Shown in pieces: positions 35,187-42,662 of a stretch of 64,000 nucleotides of DNA. Source of the stretch: Hallerella sp964397425 (GTDB lineage Bacteria; Fibrobacterota; Fibrobacteria; Fibrobacterales; Fibrobacteraceae). Each line of letters opens with the position of its first letter. Positions within the stretch are counted from its first letter, which is position 1. The position numbers and the translations under genes were made by a program. Below the pieces are notes generated by a model. It did no database searches and was not told the DNA's origin. It saw nothing but the letters and a program-made list of their open reading frames with translations. The DNA lies in the NCBI GenBank assembly GCA_964397425.1, contig CAYNID010000003.1, positions 178,606 through 242,605 of the forward strand, written 5' to 3'.

Positions 35187-35966
35187 TTAGGCCGATTTAT
35201 TTTCTGCTTTGTTGACGATATCTTTTAAAATGAGTCCGGCGATGGTGAATCCGAAAATGGCTGTGATGTGAACAAGAGAGCCGTTGGTCTGCGCTTTCCC
35301 GGAACTCCATCCGGGATTGGGACCGTCTTGAGGTTCTGCGGAATAGGCTCCGGCTCCTTTATTCTGCAACAGTTCTTCGCTGTAGACGGCTTGAAAAGGG
35401 CGGCTCGGTATGCGGTGTGAGGAACGGAACTTGTTGCGCAATGCTCGGGCGAGCGGGCAACCTTGTACTTTCCAAAATTCGGCAACGCGGATTTTTGTCG
35501 GATCCAGTTTCAACGCCGCTCCCATCGAAGAAAAGAGTGTGGCTTTGGTTTTGCAGGCTTCTAAAATCAGTTGAACCTTGTCGTTTAAGGAATCGATGGC
35601 GTCGATGATGTAATCGTAGTTTTCCAGATGAAAATCATTTGCCGTTTCCGGGGAAAAAATTTCTTGCCGCGCATTGATTTCTGCCGAAGGATTGATTTGC
35701 AGAAGCCGCTCGCGGAGAGCGTTGACTTTGACCTGCCCCACGGTGTTTTGCGTCGCCATCAATTGCCGGTTGACGTTTGTGATGCAAATGAAATCGCTGT
35801 CTACCAGGGTGAGCTTTTGAATTCCGGAGCGGACAAGGCTTTCGGCGCACCAGGAACCGACTCCGCCTACGCCAAAGAGGATGATGTTCTTGTTTGCAAT
35901 TTCGTCTATTGCGGAAGTTCCTAACAAAAGTTCTGCGCGTTTCAAAAAAGCTTGTTCCTGTTGCAT
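35187..35966 (-). CDS. tcdA: tRNA threonylcarbamoyladenosine dehydratase
   Basis: A 259-residue E1-like enzyme. The nucleotide-binding loop is NIILFGVGGVGSWCAESLVR, followed by LTLVDSDFICITNVNRQL (Arg finger), VDAIDSLNDK-like IIDAIDSLNDKVQL, and the dehydratase features SSMGAALKLDPTKIRVA and QGCPLARALRNKFR. TcdA (CsdL) uses ATP to close t6A37 of tRNA to its cyclic form. The C-terminus is a hydrophobic helix (ITAIFGFTIAGLILKDIV) as in known members. It is a single gene, divergent from the FadL gene. Confidence 0.93.
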   Translation of the reverse strand: MQQEQAFLKRAELLLGTSAIDEIANKNIILFGVGGVGSWCAESLVRSGIQKLTLVDSDFICITNVNRQLMATQNTVGQVKVNALRERLLQINPSAEINARQEIFSPETANDFHLENYDYIIDAIDSLNDKVQLILEACKTKATLFSSMGAALKLDPTKIRVAEFWKVQGCPLARALRNKFRSSHRIPSRPFQAVYSEELLQNKGAGAYSAEPQDGPNPGWSSGKAQTNGSLVHITAIFGFTIAGLILKDIVNKAENKSA

Positions 35967-36177
35967 GACGAAAATGTAGGAATTGAAAAAGGATGCGGAG
36001 GATTCATCGGAAAAAAGTTTCTGTTGAACAATGATTTAGATATAGTTGAATCGCTGTTCATTTGTTGCTAAACAGACGTTCATTTATATGTAATAATAAA
36101 CTTTCCCCCAGTGCGAAAACCTTGGATTTTTAAAAGGATTAGCTAGCTTATGCGCAATTTCAAACCTGAAAAAAATT

Positions 36178-37467
36178 ATGAACGTCACAAAACTATTTCC
36201 TTTGATTATCTCTTCCGCTTTTGCTGGCGGCTTGATGCACAACACAAATCAATCGGTGGACTTTGTTCGCAATTTTGCGCAGGACGCGTCCCTTACGAAT
36301 TCTGCCGTGTATTACAATCCGGCGGGAACCGCTTTTGCCGAAGACGGAATTTACATTTCTGCGCACAGTCAAACGGTTTGGCAAACGCGCGAAATCGACA
36401 CGGATTTATTCGGCGATTATCAAGGCGAATCTTTTGTCCCGGTGATGCCTAGCCTTTTGGTGAATTGGCATCGAGGAAACTTTGCGCTTTCCGGCGGATT
36501 TTTCATCATCGGTGGCGGTGGTGAAGCGAAATTTGACGATGGGCTTCCGATGATCGATATGTTGCTTTCGCAAACGCTGCAAGCGCAAGCGGCGCAGAAC
36601 GAAGGCCTAGCAGCGATTTTGAAAGCGAAAAAGCCCACGGATCTTTTTGATGCGGAATTTACCGGGAAGCAATATGTTTACGCGTGGCAGCTCGGTGCGG
36701 GATACCGATTCTTTAACCTGTTTTCCGCTTATCTCGGTGCCCGATTCAACTACGCTTACAGCGCTTATGAAGGTTCCATGACGGCGACCAAAACGGCTTC
36801 TGCTTTAGGCGGTGAAACTCTTTCGGGGATGCTCACAAAAGAACTTCTCGATTGCGAACAGACAGGTTGGGGAATCACTCCGATTGTCAGTCTCGGCTTT
36901 CATTATGGCATGTTCAGCGTTGGCGTTAAATACGAACACAACACCTCCATTGAAATGGAAAATGAAACGCACGAAATCGACGGGACTGTGGCCAAGTTTA
37001 TGCCCCAATATGCCGATGGCGAAAAGAGCGACAACGATCTTCCGGGCATTCTTTCTGTCGGGTTGACTGTTGCCTGGTTGGATTGGCTGCGCACGGGTAT
37101 CGGTTATCACCATTACTTTGACACGTTTGCCGATTATCCTCAGAATAAACAGGATGATTTGGACGGAGACGAAAATGAATTTGTCTTCGGCGTTGAAGTG
37201 GATGTGCTGAAACCGCTCACCGTTTCCGCTGCTGTTCAACGGACTCTTTATGGTATTTCGGACGATTACATCAGCGACATGAGTTTTGTCACGGATTCGT
37301 GGTCTATCGGCGGTGGTATCGCATTCCGCTTTACCGATTACCTGCAACTTCAAGTCGGTTACATGGAAACTCTTTACGAAGAATACACGAAAAAAGAAAA
37401 TGGCGTGAAGAAAACTTATGACAGAACCAGTCACAACGTGTCGATAGGTTTGGACTTTAAGATTTAA
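36178..37467 (+). CDS. OmpP1/FadL-family outer-membrane protein
   Basis: A 429-residue beta-barrel with a signal peptide (FPLIISSAFAGG). The FadL N-terminal plug is evident: HNTNQSVDFVRNFAQDASL then SAVYYNPAGTAFAEDG, including the conserved NPA. The remainder alternates strands and loops and ends in an aromatic strand (SHNVSIGLDFKI), the usual barrel end. FadL proteins carry hydrophobic molecules such as fatty acids or aromatics through the outer membrane. The 211-base upstream gap has AT-rich promoter-like sequence (TATATGTAATAATA near 36087) and a repeated GTTCATTT. Substrate unknown. Confidence 0.87.
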   Translation: MNVTKLFPLIISSAFAGGLMHNTNQSVDFVRNFAQDASLTNSAVYYNPAGTAFAEDGIYISAHSQTVWQTREIDTDLFGDYQGESFVPVMPSLLVNWHRGNFALSGGFFIIGGGGEAKFDDGLPMIDMLLSQTLQAQAAQNEGLAAILKAKKPTDLFDAEFTGKQYVYAWQLGAGYRFFNLFSAYLGARFNYAYSAYEGSMTATKTASALGGETLSGMLTKELLDCEQTGWGITPIVSLGFHYGMFSVGVKYEHNTSIEMENETHEIDGTVAKFMPQYADGEKSDNDLPGILSVGLTVAWLDWLRTGIGYHHYFDTFADYPQNKQDDLDGDENEFVFGVEVDVLKPLTVSAAVQRTLYGISDDYISDMSFVTDSWSIGGGIAFRFTDYLQLQVGYMETLYEEYTKKENGVKKTYDRTSHNVSIGLDFKI

Positions 37468-37483
37468 TTCCGAGTCGGGTTCG

Positions 37484-38344
37484 TCAAACTCTGTCGGCGA
37501 ATCCGGCCAGTTCGCGTTCCAGGCGGTCGATTTCGGTTTCCGTATACACGGGAGTGGCTAAGCCAAAAGTCCGGGACAGGCTGTGTTCAAGTTGGGAACG
37601 CAAAACTATTTTCCGTTCTACGGAACTTTCGGGAACTTCTTTTAAAACGGCTTTTTCGTTGAACACTACGTACGAAAAACAGTGAACGGGAAGACTTTCT
37701 GAATCTTCAAACAGGCGGCGTAACGCCTCTTCGTTCCGAAAGCTGCGCAAGACGGGATTTTCAAATTCCGTCTTTTTCATTTTTCCGCCACGCATGACGA
37801 TGGAATCCCAGAATTTTTCTTCGGCATCCCCATAAATCCAACCGATTCTTTCTGCGTTTTCAAAGAGATAGATTCCCGTCGGGTGGATGAGCATGGTGTC
37901 GATGGTCGTCGTGTCGCTGATGCGGTTTTTAGGCAAATACAGGTGGTTCAATATTTTGAAGTAGGCCTTTTCCGTTGCTTGCAAGATGGCGCGATTTGTT
38001 CCGTATTCCGCAAAAGCGCGCTTTTTTTCGGGATTCGAAGAAGACGCGCTGAGGTGCCTTGCGTCAATTTGCAATTTGAATGAATACTTCCAGGTGTTTT
38101 CCGAAATTTTGGAATGTTCCAATTTGACGGTGTGAGTGAGCTTCGGCTTTAAGTGCAAAAGTCCGATGTGCCAAATTTCAAAGGTGTATGTTCCGTATGC
38201 GAGCCCGACCAGGGCGCCTTCGTCGGCGGATTCCGCTTTTCGGCTGAGCAATCGGCCTTTACTGTCCCGGAGTACGATTTCATTTTTGCCCCAGATAAAA
38301 AAAGCCAACACGAAAACGCCGATTGCCAAAAAAACGATCCACAT
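37484..38344 (-). CDS. membrane-anchored NERD-domain protein
   Basis: A 286-residue protein beginning with a membrane helix (WIVFLAIGVFVLAFFIWG). Residues about 125-250 fit the NERD (nuclease-related) domain: GTNRAILQATEKAYFKIL, TTIDTMLIHPTGIYLFEN, IGWIYGDAEEKFWDSI and PVHCFSYVVFNE. In active nuclease-like members the strand ends in ETKN; here it is ENAE, so the Lys is missing. The start at 38344 is preferred because upstream frame lies in the intergenic repeat copy B. It converges on the FadL gene. Function unknown. Confidence 0.6.
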   Translation of the reverse strand: MWIVFLAIGVFVLAFFIWGKNEIVLRDSKGRLLSRKAESADEGALVGLAYGTYTFEIWHIGLLHLKPKLTHTVKLEHSKISENTWKYSFKLQIDARHLSASSSNPEKKRAFAEYGTNRAILQATEKAYFKILNHLYLPKNRISDTTTIDTMLIHPTGIYLFENAERIGWIYGDAEEKFWDSIVMRGGKMKKTEFENPVLRSFRNEEALRRLFEDSESLPVHCFSYVVFNEKAVLKEVPESSVERKIVLRSQLEHSLSRTFGLATPVYTETEIDRLERELAGFADRV

Positions 38345-38414
38345 TTTCTTAATGTATCTTTTATTTTTCGCCACAAACGTTATATATTCCTTTCTGCAGA
38401 ATGGAGTGGGTGGT

Positions 38415-38540
38415 TTTTGCAAACGCTTTGCCGTTCGCAGTCGGTGGCGGTAGAATTTTCTTTTGGCGAAAACGGTTCCCTTCTTTGCCGTGAACACCGT
38501 GTGCAATTCACCGCGCCGGCAGAAAAGAGTTTTTTTTGAA
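38415..38540 (-). repeat. interspersed intergenic repeat, copy B
   Basis: On the minus strand this segment matches copies A and C. Versus C it shares CTTTTCTGC, TGAATT, CACGGT, GGCAAAG and GAACCGTTTTCGC, then weaker similarity for another 40 bases (CGGCAA, GCAAAA). It fills the 259-base gap between the NERD gene and the left prfA copy, where I see no gene. Confidence 0.65.
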
Positions 38541-38603
38541 CCCCACCCGGCTCCCTTTTTCATTTTGAAATCCGGCTTCCGCATTGACCGTCGCAGTTTT
38601 TAT

Positions 38604-39060
38604 TGAATTGCCTTGCCACGACAAACGAAAGGATTCTCGTTTCAACGCGAATCCCATCCCACTTGGAAATTGCTAAATTTTTTTCGGCAATGTTGGACGC
38701 AGCGCAAAAAGTCATCGAAAAGTACGAGGAAATCGAATCGGAACAGGCTTCTCCGGAAGTCATTGCCGTTCAAGCTTTATACACAAAGCTCCAAAGGCAG
38801 TACAAAGGCCCTGAAAAAAGTTGTGTCAAAGCTCGGGAATACATTCAGCTGTCTCAGGATCTCGCGGAACTGTCCGAGGCCGCCAAAGAAGAAATTCCGC
38901 CATAGGAATCCAAAATTTCCCGACTCGAAGATGAACTGCAAATTTTGATGGTTCCCAAGGAGCCTAGGGGTTTCCGCAATGCTACTTTTGAAATCCGGGC
39001 GGGGACCGGTGGCGGCGAATCGGCGCTTTTTGCCGGGGATCTTTTCCGGATGTATCGCGG
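38604..39060 (+). repeat. left copy of the prfA 5' direct repeat
   Basis: This 457-base segment matches 41514-42001 almost base for base over the prfA leader and the first 135 codons. Both edges are sharp. Relative to the right copy it has a 33-base deletion bounded by GCGGAA repeats, two extra bases in a T run just before the ATG, and scattered substitutions. Both copies keep a leader hairpin (AAACGA...TCGTTT). Confidence 0.9.
38690..39060 (+). pseudogene. truncated prfA pseudogene (release factor 1 N-terminal half)
   Basis: It starts MLDAAQKVIEKYEEIESE like the intact prfA at 41598. An in-frame deletion of 11 codons is followed by a TAG at 38903-38905 where the intact gene has TTG. Reading on in frame gives the RF1 segment RNATFEIRAGTGGGESALF, in which the GGDES of the functional copy has become GGGES. 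Similarity stops at 39060, before the PxT and GGQ motifs, so no functional release factor can be made. It is a dead duplicate. Confidence 0.92.
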
Positions 39061-39290
39061 AGAAATGCCGATTCGGGGAGCGATTTCGCTACAGGAGTTG
39101 AAAGATGCCTACGTTGTTGTGATGAATTTAAATGAAGTTGTGGGGAAAATTTTGGAACAATTCCATGTGACAAACCTTCCGATAGTTTCATCGCTAAAGA
39201 CTTTCTTTTCCCCGTCAAATGGAAGTGTCGAACTTTGGCGACAGAAATACAGTACGCTTTTGGATGTCTATGTAAATAAATTGGAAAAAA
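39061..39290 (+). pseudogene. decayed gene end, possibly CBS domain of a chloride channel
   Basis: Immediately after the prfA break, one frame reads LNEVVGKILEQFHVTNLPIV and then KYSTLLDVYVNKLE. The order resembles the last CBS motif of ClC-type channels, where a helix, LPVVD and a KSxxLxxYR helix follow each other. There is no start codon, and the frame is joined to the prfA remnant. Read as a remnant of a gene 3' end; the family call is weak. Confidence 0.3.
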
Positions 39291-39291
39291 C

Positions 39292-39690
39292 TTGGACTTG
39301 TCTATTGCGGGTAAGGAGTTGGCTTTTTCCATCGGGGAAATCGAGGACAATATCGCCTTGGATTTGGAACTGCAACTGGAATCGGAAAGACAGTATTTTT
39401 GGATTGATGGCTTGGTTAAAAATTCTGATGTGCTAAATATTTGTTCTAATAAAGATTTTAAACTTTCAAAAATTACGTTTCAGATTATGCCGAATCATTC
39501 GCTAGTCCCCATAGTAGAGAAATGTAAGGGTGAAAACAATGAGTATCGGCAATGTTTTAATTTATATGATTTTTGCAAAGAAGATCTCTTTAGGATAACA
39601 CAATCTATCAATGCAGGTGATTTTGCAATAGGTGTAACAGTAAAAACAAAACAAGGAGGAATCGTTACCGTTGATGGGGAGGTAAGATAA
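39292..39690 (+). CDS. hypothetical protein, probably incomplete
   Basis: A 132-codon frame of AT-rich sequence unlike its surroundings. It has no ATG; the only available start is TTG at 39292, directly after an in-frame stop, and no ribosome-binding site. The product is hydrophilic with Cys residues (LNICSNKDFKLSKITFQIMP, EKCKGENNEYRQCFNLYDFC). No family recognised, no signal peptide. It ends four bases before the first member of the tandem paralogue array. Its composition and lack of a start suggest a fragment of a foreign gene. Confidence 0.35.
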   Translation: MDLSIAGKELAFSIGEIEDNIALDLELQLESERQYFWIDGLVKNSDVLNICSNKDFKLSKITFQIMPNHSLVPIVEKCKGENNEYRQCFNLYDFCKEDLFRITQSINAGDFAIGVTVKTKQGGIVTVDGEVR

Positions 39691-39694
39691 TACT

Positions 39695-40213
39695 ATGCTA
39701 AAACGAATACTTATGCTCTTATTTCTTGTGTGCTCTTTTTGCTTCTCTCAAGAAAAATCTTTTTTTTAAGATGTTGACGTGGATAGTCTAACAATTTATT
39801 ACGATTTAATCGCCGAAGAGAATTATGATTCCCATTATGGTCCCAATGTTGCCGGGATGATTGTTGGCGGGCTTTTTACGGGGGCTGGAGTAGCCTTAAC
39901 TGTTTTTGGGGTACATGAAATAATACTTAGCGATTCAAGAACGGAAAATTTTGATGACGTTGCCTATGGAGTTTTGGGTGGGTATTGCTTGCTTTTGGGG
40001 GTTCCCCTTATTACTGTCGGCATTCCTGTTTTGTCTTACAACACGTACAAGTTTGCCGTTCGCAAAGGCCACGCGAATCGCCGCGATGAGTATATCGATG
40101 CGCTCAAGCGTTACAAGGAAAAACGGGAATCGGGTTCCGTGGAATGGCATCTTGTTCCTTCGGTGGATTTGGCGAATGCGGGCGGCGGGCTGAACTTGCT
40201 CATGGCGTTTTGA
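39695..40213 (+). pseudogene. tandem membrane protein paralogue 1, interrupted by a stop
   Basis: The ATG at 39695 opens a signal peptide (MLKRILMLLFLVCSFCFSQE), but a TAA at the end of an eight-T run stops it after 24 codons. The same frame continues as the mature domain of the family, DSLTIYYDLIAEENYDSHYG, two membrane segments and the conserved C-terminal 50 residues (VRKGHANRRDEYIDALKRY). The last 51 residues are identical to paralogue 3. A GTG at 39779 could start a version without a signal peptide. Either a recent nonsense mutation or expression depends on read-through. Confidence 0.7.
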
Positions 40214-40222
40214 GGTATGGGT

Positions 40223-40768
40223 ATGATGCAGAATAAACGAATACTTTTATTTTTGCTGCAGGGCTTGCTTTTTGGGCATGCCTTTGCGGCGGAAGATGGT
40301 GCGCCTTTGGCGGGAAAACATTTGGAACAAAATGAAGTGATTTCCATGGAACTGGATGGCGACAGCGTGAAAATTTATAACGACCTGATAGCCAAAGAGA
40401 ATTACGATTCCCGTTATGGTCCCAATGTTGCCGGTATGGTTGTTGGGGGAATCTTTATTGGTGTTGGGACATTTTTTTCTGTGGGGGCATTGTATGCTGT
40501 TTCGGAAAATGATTGGGCTTCATCCCTTGCCGGAGCCGGGATTTTCTTGATATCGCTCCCTTTTCATCTGGTCGGCATTCCCGTTTTTCTATACAATACA
40601 TACAAATTCGTTGTCCGCAAAGGCCATGCGAATCGCCGCGATGAGTATATTGATGCGTTCAAGCGTTACAAGGCGAAACGGGAATCGGGTTCCGTGGAGT
40701 GGCTTCTTGTTCCGTCGATGGATTTGGCGAATGCTGGCGGCGGGCTGAATTTGCTCGTGGCGTTTTGA
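40223..40768 (+). CDS. tandem membrane protein paralogue 2, function unknown
   Basis: A 181-residue protein with a signal peptide (ILLFLLQGLLFGHAFA), a mature region with YNDLIAKENYDSRYGPNVAG, two hydrophobic segments (GMVVGGIFIGVGTFFSVGAL and AGIFLISLPFHLVGIPVFL) and a charged C-terminal tail ending NAGGGLNLLVAF. No known family. I choose the ATG at 40223, the position matching paralogue 3; a further ATG at 40217 is in frame. Its GAGG ribosome-binding site overlaps the stop of paralogue 1, the same arrangement as between 2 and 3, so the unit duplicated as a block. Confidence 0.75.
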   Translation: MMQNKRILLFLLQGLLFGHAFAAEDGAPLAGKHLEQNEVISMELDGDSVKIYNDLIAKENYDSRYGPNVAGMVVGGIFIGVGTFFSVGALYAVSENDWASSLAGAGIFLISLPFHLVGIPVFLYNTYKFVVRKGHANRRDEYIDAFKRYKAKRESGSVEWLLVPSMDLANAGGGLNLLVAF

Positions 40769-40777
40769 GGTACGGGT

Positions 40778-41329
40778 ATGATGCAGAATAAACGGATACT
40801 TTTGTTTTTGCTGCTGAATCTGTTCCTGGGAGTTGTTCTGGCGGAGGAAAATGCTCCTTTGGCAAAATTCCCGTCAATAAGGAACGAAGAGTTTTCGGCG
40901 GATGGGGAAGAGGACAGTTTGGCGATTTACAAGGCTTTGATAGCCGAAGAAAATTTGTATGCCGATTACCGTCCAGATGTGACCGGAATGATTTTCGGTG
41001 GCGTTTATGTCGGGCTTGGATCAGGATTTCTTGCGGGAGGAATCGGCTTGCTGAGTTCTTTTACATACAACGAGGACTGTTACCGCCTTTTGGGGGCGAC
41101 ATTTATCGTCGTCGCCATTCCCTTTTATCTGGTCGGCGTTCCAATTCTCGTTTCCAACATCTATGGATATAATGTCCGCAAAGGCCACGCGAATCGCCGC
41201 GACGAGTATATCGATGCGCTCAAGCGTTACAAGGAGAAACGGGAATCGGGTTCCGTGGAATGGCATCTTGTTCCTTCGGTGGATTTGGCGAATGCGGGCG
41301 GCGGGCTGAATTTGCTCATGGCGTTTTGA
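40778..41329 (+). CDS. tandem membrane protein paralogue 3, function unknown
   Basis: A 183-residue protein of the same family: signal peptide (LLFLLLNLFLGVVLAEE), a diverged middle (YKALIAEENLYADYRPDVTG), two membrane segments, and a tail identical over 51 residues to paralogue 1 (KGHANRRDEYIDALKRYKEK). The middle differs more from 1 and 2 than they do from each other, so the identical tail points to gene conversion. The GAGG site is in the stop of paralogue 2. It ends directly before the Fic-like remnant. Confidence 0.75.
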   Translation: MMQNKRILLFLLLNLFLGVVLAEENAPLAKFPSIRNEEFSADGEEDSLAIYKALIAEENLYADYRPDVTGMIFGGVYVGLGSGFLAGGIGLLSSFTYNEDCYRLLGATFIVVAIPFYLVGVPILVSNIYGYNVRKGHANRRDEYIDALKRYKEKRESGSVEWHLVPSVDLANAGGGLNLLMAF

Positions 41330-41334
41330 AAAAA

Positions 41335-41519
41335 ATACGGCGCGCTGATGGCAAAGGCCGCGTGGCGAGACTTCTGATGAATCAGATTCAATTTGAATGT
41401 GGAGTAATTCCATCCAAGGTGTTGAAAGAGGACAAGGAAGGTTATATCGAAAGTTTGGCGCAAGCTAGGGAATCCGAAGGTTCCCGCATATTCAAATCGT
41501 TTATGCGTGAAAATGAATT
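41335..41519 (+). pseudogene. 3' remnant of a Fic-family gene
   Basis: The frame ADGKGRVARLLMNQIQFECG followed by KEDKEGYIESLAQARES and RIFKSFMRENEL matches the end of Fic AMP-transferases: the HxFxDGNGRxxR motif (here with the His part missing and GNGR changed to GKGR), then the helices that follow. Nothing upstream of the motif is Fic-like; the frame runs straight into paralogue 3. It ends in the first bases of the prfA direct repeat, so fic was probably the ancestral upstream neighbour of prfA. Confidence 0.6.
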
Positions 41520-42001
41520 GCCCTGCCACGACAAACGAAAGGATTCTCGTTTCAACGCGAATTCCATCCCACTTGGAAATTGCTAAATTTCCCGGCAATG
41601 TTGGACGCAGCGCAAAAAGTCATCGAAAAGTACGAAGAAATCGAATCGGAACTGGCTTCTCCGGAAGTCATTGCCGATCAAGCTTTATACACAAAGCTCC
41701 AAAGGCAGTACAAAGGCCTTGAAAAAAGTTGTATCAAAGCTCGGGAATACATTCAGCTGTCTCAGGATCTCGCGGAATGGAAACTGGTTCTCGCCGGGAA
41801 CGACGCGGAACTGTCCGAGGCCGCCAAAGAAGAAATTCCGCCATTGGAATCCAAAATTTCCCGACTCGAAGATGAACTGCAAATTTTGATGGTTCCCAAG
41901 GAGCCTTGGGATTTCCGCAATGCGACTCTTGAAATCCGGGCGGGGACCGGTGGCGACGAATCGGCGCTTTTTGCCGGGGATCTTTTCCGGATGTATCGCG
42001 G
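41514..42001 (+). repeat. right copy of the prfA 5' direct repeat
   Basis: The 488-base partner of 38604-39060, carrying the leader hairpin AAACGA...TCGTTT and the first 135 codons of the intact prfA. The two copies enclose 2453 bases. Confidence 0.9.
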
Positions 42002-42662
42002 CTACGCGGACCGGATGGGCTGGAAAATGACCGTGCAAGAAGTGTCGGAAGGCACCGTCGGCGGTTATAAGGAAATTCGGGTATTCATCGAAGGCGACAG
42101 CGTTTACGGAACGTTGAAGTTTGAAAGCGGCGTTCACCGCGTTCAACGCGTTCCCGATACGGAAACGCAAGGCCGGGTCCATACGTCGGCGGCGACGGTC
42201 GCCATTCTTCCCGAAGCAGAAGAAGTCGACGTGGAAATCCGCGAAGCGGACATTCACATGGATACGTTCCGGTCTTCGGGCGCGGGCGGACAATACATCA
42301 ACAAGACGGATTCCGCTGTCCGGCTTACCCATATTCCGACTGGAGTCGTGGTGAGTTGCCAAACGGAACGTTCGCAGCTGCAAAACCGTTTGCATGCGAT
42401 GGAAATGCTCCGTTCCAAAATTTTGGATGCCGTCATCGCAAAAAAAGAACAGGCGGAAGCCGCTAGCCGCAAGGCGATGGTTGGAACGGGCGACAGGTCC
42501 GCCAAAATCCGCACGTATAATTATCCGCAAAACCGCGTCACCGATCACCGAGTCAATTTGACCCTTTACAAGTTGGACGGTGTCATGGCTGGCGACATTC
42601 AGGAAATTATCGATGCGCTGCAAATGGCGCACGCCCAAGAAGTCCTCGGAAAATTTGCATGA
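41598..42662 (+). CDS. prfA: peptide chain release factor 1
   Basis: A 354-residue RF1. The N-terminal helical domain starts MLDAAQKVIEKYEEIESEL; EIRAGTGGDESALFAGDLFR is the usual domain 2 opening; VPDTETQGRVHTSAATVAIL contains the PxT anticodon-like motif (PDT) that reads UAA/UAG; and SGAGGQYINKTDSAVRLTH contains the GGQ that triggers peptide release. Start at ATG 41598, as in other RF1 proteins; a TTG six codons earlier is not needed. Its stop overlaps prmC (ATGA), whose enzyme methylates the GGQ glutamine. Half of this gene is duplicated at 38604-39060. Confidence 0.96.
   Translation: MLDAAQKVIEKYEEIESELASPEVIADQALYTKLQRQYKGLEKSCIKAREYIQLSQDLAEWKLVLAGNDAELSEAAKEEIPPLESKISRLEDELQILMVPKEPWDFRNATLEIRAGTGGDESALFAGDLFRMYRGYADRMGWKMTVQEVSEGTVGGYKEIRVFIEGDSVYGTLKFESGVHRVQRVPDTETQGRVHTSAATVAILPEAEEVDVEIREADIHMDTFRSSGAGGQYINKTDSAVRLTHIPTGVVVSCQTERSQLQNRLHAMEMLRSKILDAVIAKKEQAEAASRKAMVGTGDRSAKIRTYNYPQNRVTDHRVNLTLYKLDGVMAGDIQEIIDALQMAHAQEVLGKFA

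Noticed and set aside
39061..41513. Insertion sequence or integron in the prfA cassette
   Set aside because: No transposase, integrase, terminal inverted repeats or attC-like sites were found; only direct repeats of prfA itself.
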